This document shows positions 35,027-41,931 of a stretch of DNA of 64,000 nucleotides, piece after piece; within the stretch, counting starts at the first letter, position 1, and every line of letters begins with the position of its first letter. The stretch spans positions 4,718,501 through 4,782,500 of the forward strand of contig NZ_JAPEMI010000001.1 of assembly GCF_026342835.1 (NCBI RefSeq). Reading direction: 5' to 3'. Under the pieces are notes generated by a model. That model ran no database searches. It was given only the letters and a program-made list of their open reading frames with translations, and was not told where the DNA came from. The stretch comes from Streptomyces sp. NBC_00154. GTDB taxonomy: Bacteria; Actinomycetota; Actinomycetes; Streptomycetales; Streptomycetaceae. The position numbers and the translations under genes were made by a program.

Positions 35027-35046
35027 AGTGATCCAGTGAGCGTTAC

Positions 35047-35058
35047 TAAACCGGTTTG
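35047..35058. promoter_or_regulatory. LacI-type operator, copy 2
   Basis: TAAACCGGTTTG differs from the first operator only in the last base and keeps the 10-bp core AAACCGGTTT. The surrounding DNA (ACTAAACC...GAATTAACG) is markedly AT-rich for this genome, as expected for the promoter of the sugar operon. Confidence 0.75.
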
Positions 35059-35194
35059 AATTAACGAAGTCAATACGCTACGGATGTGCAAAACCGCACC
35101 CGGGACGGGTCGCCTGCAGAGGCTCCGCGCGGTGCGCTACGGGTGCTGAGCGGGCCCGACGGGCGTCGAAAGGGGTCGCCGGTGGGCGCACCCG

Positions 35195-36232
35195 TCACAC
35201 TGCGATGTACGTCACGGGGGTGCTGCCCGTCACCACTTCCGCGCGCCCCAGCTTCACCAGTCGGCGGACGTGGGCCTCGGCCTCGGAGACCGCGATGTTC
35301 CGGGAGCCGTGCGGGATCTGTTCCCACGGCCGGTTCCACTCCATCCGCTCGGCCAGCTGCCACGGCGTGAGCGGGGTGGCGAGCAGTGCGAGCAGGCCGG
35401 TCAGCCGTTCCTCGTGGTGGGCGAGGAGTTCCTGTACGCGCCTGGCCGCGTCCGGGAAGGCGTGCTGGTGGGCGGGCAGCACCTCGGCGACCCCCAGCCG
35501 GCCGATGCGCTCCAGCGAGTCGAGATAGTCGCCCAGTGGGTCGGTGGCCGTCGCATCGTCCGGGTCCTCGTACAGCCCGATGTGCGGGCTGATTCCGGGC
35601 AGCAGATGGTCGCCGGAGAAGAGCCGGCCATGGCCGGGCAGGTTCGCCGGGTGGTCCTCCTCCAGATGCAGGCATACATGGCCGGGGGTGTGGCCCGGCG
35701 TCCAGACCGCCCGGAGCCGGCGGCCCGCCAGGCCGAGCAGCTCGCCGGGGACGATCTCGCGGTCCGGGAGGGCGGCGCGCAGGCCGGGCAGGGTGCGCAT
35801 CCGGCCGGTGGCGCGGGCGGCGCGCAGTGGGGCGAGGTGGTCCTCGGGGGCGCCGACCGCGGTGAGTTTCGCCGTCAGGTAGGCCAGCCAGGTGCCCGGC
35901 TCGGACTCGCGGGTGCGGCGCACGATCGCGGTGTCCGCGGCGTGCATCGCGATCCAGGCCCCGGATGATTCGCGGACCTGGCCGGAGAGGCCGTGGTGGT
36001 CGGGGTGGTGGTGGGTGATGACCACGCCATGGATGTCGGTGATGTCGACTCCGATGGCGGTGAGGCCCGCGACCAGGGTGTCCCAGGCCTCCGGGTCGTC
36101 CCAGCCGGTGTCGATCAGGACCGGTCCGCGGTCGGTGTCCAGGACGTGCACCAGGGTGTGGCCGAGCGGGTTGTCCGGGATGGGGACCTTGATGGACCAC
36201 ACGCCGCCGCCGTGCTCGGTCACCTGTGTCAT
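35195..36232 (-). CDS. MBL-fold metallo-hydrolase with C-terminal winged-helix-like domain
   Basis: A 345-residue metallo-beta-lactamase fold hydrolase. The zinc motif is VVITHHHPDHHGLSG near residue 72, with later His in TPGHTPGHVCLHLEEDH near 178 and Asp/His in FSGDHLLPGI near 202. After the hydrolase domain the last 75 residues look like a small helical domain (TPWQLAERMEW and AHVRRLVKLGRAEVV), as in LACTB2-like enzymes. Members are thioesterases, glyoxalases or nucleases. It diverges from the aldehyde dehydrogenase gene across a region with a KstR-like box, so an acyl-CoA thioesterase role in the same pathway is possible but unproved. Confidence 0.82.
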   Translation of the reverse strand: MTQVTEHGGGVWSIKVPIPDNPLGHTLVHVLDTDRGPVLIDTGWDDPEAWDTLVAGLTAIGVDITDIHGVVITHHHPDHHGLSGQVRESSGAWIAMHAADTAIVRRTRESEPGTWLAYLTAKLTAVGAPEDHLAPLRAARATGRMRTLPGLRAALPDREIVPGELLGLAGRRLRAVWTPGHTPGHVCLHLEEDHPANLPGHGRLFSGDHLLPGISPHIGLYEDPDDATATDPLGDYLDSLERIGRLGVAEVLPAHQHAFPDAARRVQELLAHHEERLTGLLALLATPLTPWQLAERMEWNRPWEQIPHGSRNIAVSEAEAHVRRLVKLGRAEVVTGSTPVTYIAV

Positions 36233-36288
36233 GAGGTCCCCATCTCTCGTCCCGGCATGCGGCCGTGCTGCGCCGAACCCACTGTAAC

Positions 36289-36302
36289 GAGAACTCGTTC
36301 CA
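36289..36302. promoter_or_regulatory. KstR-like operator before the MBL and aldehyde dehydrogenase genes (one mismatch)
   Basis: GAGAACTCGTTCCA matches TnnAACnnGTTnnA in seven of eight fixed positions, with G for the first T. It is inside a wider inverted repeat AACGAG-AA-CTCGTT. It lies 57 bp before the MBL start and 150 bp before the aldehyde dehydrogenase start. Confidence 0.45.
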
Positions 36303-36368
36303 GTAGTAGCCCCGGTCGACTATTCGTCCGAGGTCGATCGCCGTCGGATCCGTGGACTCCTGGAACTG

Positions 36369-36384
36369 GAACTGGTATCAGTTC
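36369..36384. promoter_or_regulatory. Inverted repeat before the aldehyde dehydrogenase gene
   Basis: GAACTG-GTAT-CAGTTC is a 16-bp inverted repeat 68 bp upstream of the aldehyde dehydrogenase start; a direct copy of GGAACTG precedes it. The spacing of AAC and GTT (eight bases) does not fit the KstR consensus, so it may be the site of another regulator or a promoter-proximal element. Confidence 0.4.
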
Positions 36385-36451
36385 TGACACAGAGTCAGGT
36401 ATGGAGTCAGGTGCGGAGTCGGTACGTGCCGGGTCGCGGGAGGCAGCAGCC

Positions 36452-37933
36452 ATGACCGAGCTTGTCGAACACGGAAAACTGTTCATCGGCGGGGAGTTGG
36501 TCGATCCGCTCGGCCAGGGCGTCATCGAGGTGATATCGCCCCACACCGAGCAGGTCATCGGCCGGGTGCCGCACGCCTGTGAGGCGGACGTGGACCGGGC
36601 TGTCGCCGCCGCCCGCCGGGCCTTCGACGAAGGGCCCTGGCCGCGGGCGTCCCTCGACGAGCGGATCGCGGTGATCACGCGGATCAAGGACGCGTTCGCC
36701 GTGCGGTACGAGGAGATCGCCCGCGTCATCAGCTCCGAGAACGGAACTCCGTACAGCTCCAGTGTGATGGTGCAGGCGCTCGCCGCGATGATGGTGTGGG
36801 ACGCGGCGATCACCGTCGCCCGTACCTTCCCGTACGAGGAACGGCGCGACGGCGTCCTCGGGCCGCTGTTGGTGCGCCGGGAGCCGGTCGGCGTCGTCGC
36901 GGCCGTCGTGCCGTGGAACGTCCCGCAGTTCACCGCCGCCGCCAAGCTCGCGCCCGCGCTGCTGGCCGGCTGCACGGCTGTCCTCAAGGTCTCGCCCGAA
37001 TCACCCCTGGACGCCTACATCCTGGCCGAGATCGCCGCCGAGGCCGGGCTCCCCGAGGGCGTACTGTCGATCCTTCCGGCGGACCGTGAGGTCAGTGAGT
37101 ACCTGGTCGGGCATCCGGGCATCGACAAGGTGTCGTTCACCGGCTCCGTCGCGGCCGGCCGCCGGGTCATGGAGGTCGCTTCGCGCAACCTCACCCGGGT
37201 CACCCTGGAGCTGGGCGGCAAGTCCGCCGCCGTCATCCTCCCCGACGCCGATCTCGACGCGGCCGTCGCGGGCATCGTTCCGTTCGCCTGGATGATCAAC
37301 GGCCAGGCGTGTGTCGCCCAGACCCGCATTCTCGTCCCGCACTCCCGCTACGACGAGATCGCCGAGGCGTTCGCCACCGCGGCGGGCGCGCTGAAGGTCG
37401 GCGACCCGCTCGATCCCGCCACCGAACTCGGCCCGCTGGTCGCACGGCGTCAGCAGCAGCGTTCCCTCGACTACATCCGGATCGGCCAGGAGGAAGGCGC
37501 CAAGATCCTCACGGGCGGCGGCCGCCCGGCCTCCCAGGAGCGCGGCTGGTATGTCGAGCCGACCCTCTTCGGGTCCGTCGACAACTCCATGCGCATCGCC
37601 CGCGAGGAGATCTTCGGCCCGGTCATCTGCCTGCTGCCGTACGGCGACGAGGCGGAGGCGGTGAAGATCGCCAACGACTCGGAGTACGGGCTCAGCGGCA
37701 GCGTCTGGACCGCCGACACCGAGCTCGGCATCGACATCGCCCGCCGGGTCAGGACCGGCACGTACAGCGTCAACACGTTCAGTCTCGACATGCTCGGCCC
37801 GTTCGGCGGCTACAAGAACTCCGGCCTGGGACGGGAGTTCGGCCCCGAGGGGTACGGCGAATACTTCGAGCACAAGATGATCCATCTGCCCGCCGGGTAC
37901 CAGCCCGTGCAGCCCGGACCGCAGGAGGCGTGA
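36452..37933 (+). CDS. Aldehyde dehydrogenase family protein
   Basis: A 493-residue NAD(P)-dependent aldehyde dehydrogenase, oxidising an aldehyde to the acid. The catalytic Cys is Cys287 in NGQACVAQTR, the general-base Glu is in LELGGKSA near 252, the coenzyme loop is FTGSVAAGR near 228, and EEIFGPV and NTFSLD follow near 390 and 445. Ala before the Cys rather than Gly is slightly unusual but common in actinobacterial members. The ATG after GGGAGG is preferred; an in-frame ATG 17 codons upstream lacks a ribosome site. The stop overlaps the ferredoxin start (TGATG), so the two are coupled. It could oxidise a P450-derived aldehyde. Confidence 0.88.
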   Translation: MTELVEHGKLFIGGELVDPLGQGVIEVISPHTEQVIGRVPHACEADVDRAVAAARRAFDEGPWPRASLDERIAVITRIKDAFAVRYEEIARVISSENGTPYSSSVMVQALAAMMVWDAAITVARTFPYEERRDGVLGPLLVRREPVGVVAAVVPWNVPQFTAAAKLAPALLAGCTAVLKVSPESPLDAYILAEIAAEAGLPEGVLSILPADREVSEYLVGHPGIDKVSFTGSVAAGRRVMEVASRNLTRVTLELGGKSAAVILPDADLDAAVAGIVPFAWMINGQACVAQTRILVPHSRYDEIAEAFATAAGALKVGDPLDPATELGPLVARRQQQRSLDYIRIGQEEGAKILTGGGRPASQERGWYVEPTLFGSVDNSMRIAREEIFGPVICLLPYGDEAEAVKIANDSEYGLSGSVWTADTELGIDIARRVRTGTYSVNTFSLDMLGPFGGYKNSGLGREFGPEGYGEYFEHKMIHLPAGYQPVQPGPQEA

Positions 37934-38166
37934 TGGGGGACCGCTGGCACGTGGAGGTCGACCGGAGCGTCTGCATCGGCTCCGGGATGTGCGTGAACCA
38001 CGCTCCGGACGGCTTCCGGCTGGACTCCGCCCGGCAGTCCCACCCGGACGCCCCGGAGACCGACGCCAACGAGCAGGTGCTCGCGGCGGCGGAGGGGTGT
38101 CCCGTCGAGGCGATCACGCTGACGCTGCTCGACTCGCGCGAGGTGGTGTTCCCGCCGGAGGACTGA
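37933..38166 (+). CDS. 3Fe-4S ferredoxin (P450 redox partner type)
   Basis: A 77-residue acidic ferredoxin. Cluster ligands are Cys14 and Cys20 in CIGSGMC and Cys56 in EGCPVEAI. The position that would hold a fourth ligand (17) is Ser, which indicates a 3Fe-4S cluster. This is the form that passes electrons from a reductase to P450s in Streptomyces and mycobacteria. The only P450 in the window is the CYP125-like enzyme 20 kb away, and both genes have KstR-like boxes nearby. It is translated from an ATG overlapping the aldehyde dehydrogenase stop; a GTG one codon earlier is an alternative. Confidence 0.88.
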   Translation: MGDRWHVEVDRSVCIGSGMCVNHAPDGFRLDSARQSHPDAPETDANEQVLAAAEGCPVEAITLTLLDSREVVFPPED

Positions 38167-38200
38167 GGACTCTGCCCTGCGGCGGGGAACGTGAGCGCGA

Positions 38201-38234
38201 GGTGCGGCCCGACGCGGGACCGTCGGGCCGCACC
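38201..38234. terminator. Strong bidirectional terminator
   Basis: Perfect 14-base arms GGTGCGGCCCGACG and CGTCGGGCCGCACC with a six-base loop, placed between the ferredoxin gene and the convergent PHB depolymerase gene. Confidence 0.85.
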
Positions 38235-38249
38235 GCCGATGGCCGGGTA

Positions 38250-39725
38250 CTACGCGGTGCAGCCGGTGTCGGCGATCACGAAGTAGCCCGCCGGTGACTC
38301 CCGCAGGGTGTGCGTGACGAACACGTTGTACAGCCCCATGTTCTGCTCCGAGCCGTTGGCGTACACATAGCCGCCCGTGGTGTGCGCCCTGCCGGCCGCC
38401 ACCTGGGCGTAGTTGGTCGCCGTGTAGCAGGCGCCGCCGCCCGTCCCGCCGGTCGTGGTCGCCGTCACCGCCGCCGAGACGGTACCGACCGCGCCCGATC
38501 CGTCGACGGCCGCCACCGTGTAGCGGTACGCAGTCCCGGCGGACAGCCCCGCGTCGGTGAACGCCGTCGACGTGGGCCGGCCGACCTCGGTGCCGTTGCG
38601 GTAGACGGCGTACGAGGAGGCTCCCGTCACCGTGCTCCAGGACAGCGAGGCGCTGGTGCCCGTGACACCGGTGACCGTCAGACCGGAAGGGGCCGGGAGC
38701 GGGTTCTCACCGCCGCCGGGTGCGCCCTGGTCCAGCCCCCAGAAGACGCCGGTGTAGTACGACGAGCAGATCGAGTTCAGGAAGTACGCGGCCGTGGACC
38801 CGCACCGATCGGTCCCCGAGCCGGGAGAGACGGGCAGGCCGTGGCCCATGCCGGAGATGGAGTACGTCTCCACCGCGGGCTTCCCGGAGGCGTCGTTGTA
38901 GACGCTCCGGGTGGTGTTGCCGGGGAGCGTGTCGGTGCTCGACGGGGTCTGGCCGATGCCCCACACATCGGTCCACTGGTCACGCAGCGCGGTGGCGTTG
39001 GCCGGGTACACCGTGTAGTCGGACGTGCCCTGCCAGATGGCGACGCGTGGCCATGGGCCGGTGTAGCCGGGGTAGCCTGCGCGGACCTTGTCGCCCCACT
39101 GGGCGGGGGTCAGCTTCTGCGGGCCCGTCTGGCAGCCGGAGGCGGCGGCCTGGCTGGTGGCGCACTGCGCGGGCAGGCCGGACGCCACGGAACCGCCCGC
39201 GAACACGTCCGGGTAGGCGGCCAGCAGGTCTGCGGTCATCCCGCCGCCCGCCGACAGGCCGGTGACGTACACCCGCCGCCCGTCGGAGCCGTACTGCTGC
39301 TTCGCGTGCTCCACCATCTGCACGATGGAGGCGGCCTCGCCCTTGCCCCGGGTGTCCTCGGCCGGATCGAACCAGCCGAAGCAGGAGAGCGAGTTGTTGG
39401 CGGACGTGGTCTGCGGGAAGACCACGGCGAACTTCCACAGGTCGGCGTATTTCGGCCAGCCCGAGTTGGTGTAGTAGTCGTTGGCCGTCTGCGTACAGCC
39501 GTGCAGGGCGATCACCAGGGGTGCGCCCGCGGGCAGATCGGCGGGGGCGTACTCGTACATCTGCAGGTTGCCGGGGTTGGTGCCGAAGCCGGTGACCTGC
39601 TGCAGGCCGCCGGCGGCAGCGGCGGGCTGGGCGACGCCCACGGTGCTCAGCGTCGCCGCGGCGACGCCGAGGACAGCCGTGGACGCGACGCGCCGTAGCA
39701 GGCGTCGCAGGATCGATGGGCGCAC
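38250..39725 (-). CDS. Secreted short-chain-length PHA (PHB) depolymerase with fibronectin III domain
   Basis: A 491-residue extracellular esterase. A basic signal peptide (RRLLRRVAS) is cut after AAA near residue 38. The type-1 catalytic domain follows: oxyanion motif LHGCTQTANDYY near 74, nucleophile in VTGLSAGGGMT near 155, Asp in WQGTSDYTVYP near 233 and His in SGMGHGLPV near 293. A fibronectin type III linker spans about 342-425 and the last 60 residues form a short PHB-binding-like domain with two Cys. It would hydrolyse poly-3-hydroxybutyrate to 3-hydroxybutyrate outside the cell. The GTG start follows GGGAGG. A 3-hydroxybutyrate dehydrogenase gene lies 1.3 kb away. Confidence 0.88.
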   Translation of the reverse strand: MRPSILRRLLRRVASTAVLGVAAATLSTVGVAQPAAAAGGLQQVTGFGTNPGNLQMYEYAPADLPAGAPLVIALHGCTQTANDYYTNSGWPKYADLWKFAVVFPQTTSANNSLSCFGWFDPAEDTRGKGEAASIVQMVEHAKQQYGSDGRRVYVTGLSAGGGMTADLLAAYPDVFAGGSVASGLPAQCATSQAAASGCQTGPQKLTPAQWGDKVRAGYPGYTGPWPRVAIWQGTSDYTVYPANATALRDQWTDVWGIGQTPSSTDTLPGNTTRSVYNDASGKPAVETYSISGMGHGLPVSPGSGTDRCGSTAAYFLNSICSSYYTGVFWGLDQGAPGGGENPLPAPSGLTVTGVTGTSASLSWSTVTGASSYAVYRNGTEVGRPTSTAFTDAGLSAGTAYRYTVAAVDGSGAVGTVSAAVTATTTGGTGGGACYTATNYAQVAAGRAHTTGGYVYANGSEQNMGLYNVFVTHTLRESPAGYFVIADTGCTA

Positions 39726-39887
39726 GGGGGGCCTCCCTGTTCGGAACGTGCGGGCGTGCGGGCATACGGACTGCTGCCGGAACCTACGAGTCCGCGTCGC
39801 CCCGGCCCATGGGGCGGGCTGACATCCCTCGGGCCCCGCTGTGTGCGGCGCCGCCCTTGCGCCGCGAGCACCGGCGGGGAGTGGGCG

Positions 39888-39907
39888 TTGACATCGAGTG
39901 CGCTCGA
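39888..39907 (+). promoter_or_regulatory. Possible -35 element overlapping an inverted repeat
   Basis: A consensus TTGACA (39888-39893) is directly followed by TCGAG-TGCG-CTCGA (39894-39907), an inverted repeat that a repressor could use. No convincing -10 hexamer is seen 16-18 bases downstream. The site is 63 bp upstream of the aldo/keto reductase start. Confidence 0.3.
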
Positions 39908-39969
39908 AGATGCAGACTCCCGGTCAGCAACGCCCTTATCCACAAAGGGCTGTTGGGAGGGAGACAGGA

Positions 39970-40956
39970 ATGCGCTACCGCACGATCGGCACGGACCCGA
40001 AGACCCGCCGCGAGGTGAGCGTGCTCAGCCTCGGCGCCATGCTGATGGGCACCCTCACCGACGAGGCGACCTCGTTCGCCGTCCTCGACCGGTACGCCGA
40101 GGCCGGCGGGACCTTCATCGACACGTCGAACAACTACGCGTTCTGGGTCGACGGCAGTCAGGGCGGGGAGAGCGAGCAGCTGCTCGGCCGCTGGCGCCGG
40201 AGCCGTGGTGTCGGCGACGAGATCGTCATCGCCACCAAACTCGGTGCCCGGCCGAATACCCCCGCCACCGGCTTCACCCGCGACATCGAGGGACTCTCGC
40301 CGAAGGTCATCCGGGAGTCCGCGGAGCGGAGCCGGGAACACCTCGGCGTCGAGAGGCTGGACCTGCTGTACGCGCACGTCCAGGACCACGGCGTGCCGAT
40401 GCGCGACACCGTCGAGGCGTTCGGAGAGCTGGTGACCGAAGGGACCGTCGGACTGCTGGGTGTGAGCAACCACTGGGCGTGGCAGGTGGAGCGGGCCCGG
40501 GCCCTTGCCGAGGCCGCCGGACTGCCGGGGTACGAGGTGCTCCAGTACCACCACAGCTATCTGCGGCAGCGCACGGACCTGCCGAGCCTGCGCTCACCGG
40601 ACGGCCAGGAGGGCGTGGCCGCCGGGGACCTCCTCAGCTACCTGCGGGCCGAACCCGCCCTCGTACCGGTCGCCTACTCGCCACTGCTGGCCGGGTCCTA
40701 CGTCCGGGCGGACAAGCCGCTCGGCCCGGAGTTCGACCACCCGGGCACACGGGCGCGGCAGGCGGCACTGCGGACGGTGGCCGAGGAGACCGGGGCGACC
40801 GTCAACCAGGTGGTCCTGGCCTGGCTCATCGGCGGCGAGGTCCCGGTCGTCCCGCTGGTCGGCGCCTCCTCGTTGGCGCAGCTGGAGGAGAGCCTGGCGG
40901 CGGTGGACCTGGAGCTGACCACGGAGCAGCGGGCGGCGCTGGACGCCGCCCACTGA
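39970..40956 (+). CDS. Aldo/keto reductase
   Basis: A 328-residue NADPH-dependent TIM-barrel oxidoreductase. The catalytic tetrad is visible as Asp and Tyr in FIDTSNNYAFW near residue 50, Lys in VIATKLGARP near 85, and His in DLLYAHVQDHGVP near 130. The cofactor-binding GVSNHWAW segment lies near 160, and VPLVGASSLAQLEESLAAV near 300 binds the adenosine phosphate. The ATG follows GGGAGGGAG with a seven-base spacer. It precedes the 3-hydroxybutyrate dehydrogenase gene by 96 bp on the same strand. The substrate is not predictable. Confidence 0.87.
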   Translation: MRYRTIGTDPKTRREVSVLSLGAMLMGTLTDEATSFAVLDRYAEAGGTFIDTSNNYAFWVDGSQGGESEQLLGRWRRSRGVGDEIVIATKLGARPNTPATGFTRDIEGLSPKVIRESAERSREHLGVERLDLLYAHVQDHGVPMRDTVEAFGELVTEGTVGLLGVSNHWAWQVERARALAEAAGLPGYEVLQYHHSYLRQRTDLPSLRSPDGQEGVAAGDLLSYLRAEPALVPVAYSPLLAGSYVRADKPLGPEFDHPGTRARQAALRTVAEETGATVNQVVLAWLIGGEVPVVPLVGASSLAQLEESLAAVDLELTTEQRAALDAAH

Positions 40957-41052
40957 CCGCCCGCACCATGTACGCCGCCACCATGGCGACGTACGACGGT
41001 GTGTGCACCGACCCCGTGTGACGTGGGCTTCGACCTCCTTACGGTGACGACC

Positions 41053-41886
41053 ATGGAGACTCCCCAGAGCCCGGTCCACGGGCCCGCGCCGCTCACCGTT
41101 CCCCCACCCCGCGCCGCCGCTCCGTCGCCGTCGCCCGCAGATCCGTTCCTGGCCGGGCGCACCGCCCTGGTGACCGGAGCGGCGAGCGGCATCGGGCAGG
41201 CCTGCGCCGAGGCCCTTGCCGCCGCGGGTGCCCACGTGTACGTGGTGGACAAGGCCGCCGACGCGGCCAAGAGCCTGGCGGAGCGGATCGGCGGGACGGC
41301 CTGGGTGGTCGACCTGTCCGTACCCGAGGCGGTGGACACGCTGCCGGACGACGCGGACCTGGTGGTCAACAACGCGGGGCTGCAGCACGTCGCTCCCGTG
41401 CACGAGTTTCCGCCGGACCGGTTCGCGCTGATCCACCGCGTCATGGTGGAAGCACCGTTCCGCATCTTGCGCCGCACCCTGCCCGGCATGTACGAACGCG
41501 GCTGGGGGCGCGTCGTCAACATCTCCTCCGTCCACGGGCTGCGTGCCAGCCCCTACAAATCGGCGTACGTATCGGCGAAGCACGCACTGGAAGGACTCAG
41601 CAAGGTGGTCGCTCTCGAGGCAGCACCGCACGGGGTGACCAGCAACTGCGTCAATCCCGGCTACGTGCGCACCCCGCTCGTCGAGAACCAGATCGCCGAC
41701 CAGGCCCGTACGCACGGCATCTCGGAGGAGGAAGTGGTGGGCAGGGTGATGCTGGAACGCAGCGCCATCAAGCGCCTCATCGAACCCCGGGAGGTCGCCG
41801 AGGCGGTGCTGTGGCTGTGCGGACCGCACACCGGGCACATCACCGGCACCTCGCTCGCGATGGACGGCGGCTGGACCGCTCACTGA
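41053..41886 (+). CDS. 3-hydroxybutyrate dehydrogenase (SDR family)
   Basis: A 277-residue classical short-chain dehydrogenase with a 35-residue Pro-rich lead. The NAD loop is TGAASGIGQA near 44, NNAG near 108, and the catalytic Ser, Tyr and Lys lie in NISSVHG and SAYVSAKHALEG near 158-178. The later segment NCVNPGYVRTPLVENQI and the C-terminal ITGTSLAMDGGWTA are typical of 3-hydroxybutyrate dehydrogenase. It would oxidise 3-hydroxybutyrate to acetoacetate, linking to the PHB depolymerase nearby. The ribosome binding site is weak. The PucR-type regulator gene follows after 45 bp. Confidence 0.85.
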   Translation: METPQSPVHGPAPLTVPPPRAAAPSPSPADPFLAGRTALVTGAASGIGQACAEALAAAGAHVYVVDKAADAAKSLAERIGGTAWVVDLSVPEAVDTLPDDADLVVNNAGLQHVAPVHEFPPDRFALIHRVMVEAPFRILRRTLPGMYERGWGRVVNISSVHGLRASPYKSAYVSAKHALEGLSKVVALEAAPHGVTSNCVNPGYVRTPLVENQIADQARTHGISEEEVVGRVMLERSAIKRLIEPREVAEAVLWLCGPHTGHITGTSLAMDGGWTAH

Positions 41887-41931
41887 CACTCTCCAGGTAC
41901 GCATCGAATCCCCGACGAACGATGGCCGCCC

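Noticed and set aside
36361..36384. Second KstR site before the aldehyde dehydrogenase gene
   Set aside because: The AAC and GTT halves are eight bases apart instead of two, so it does not fit the consensus; kept only as an inverted repeat of unknown use.
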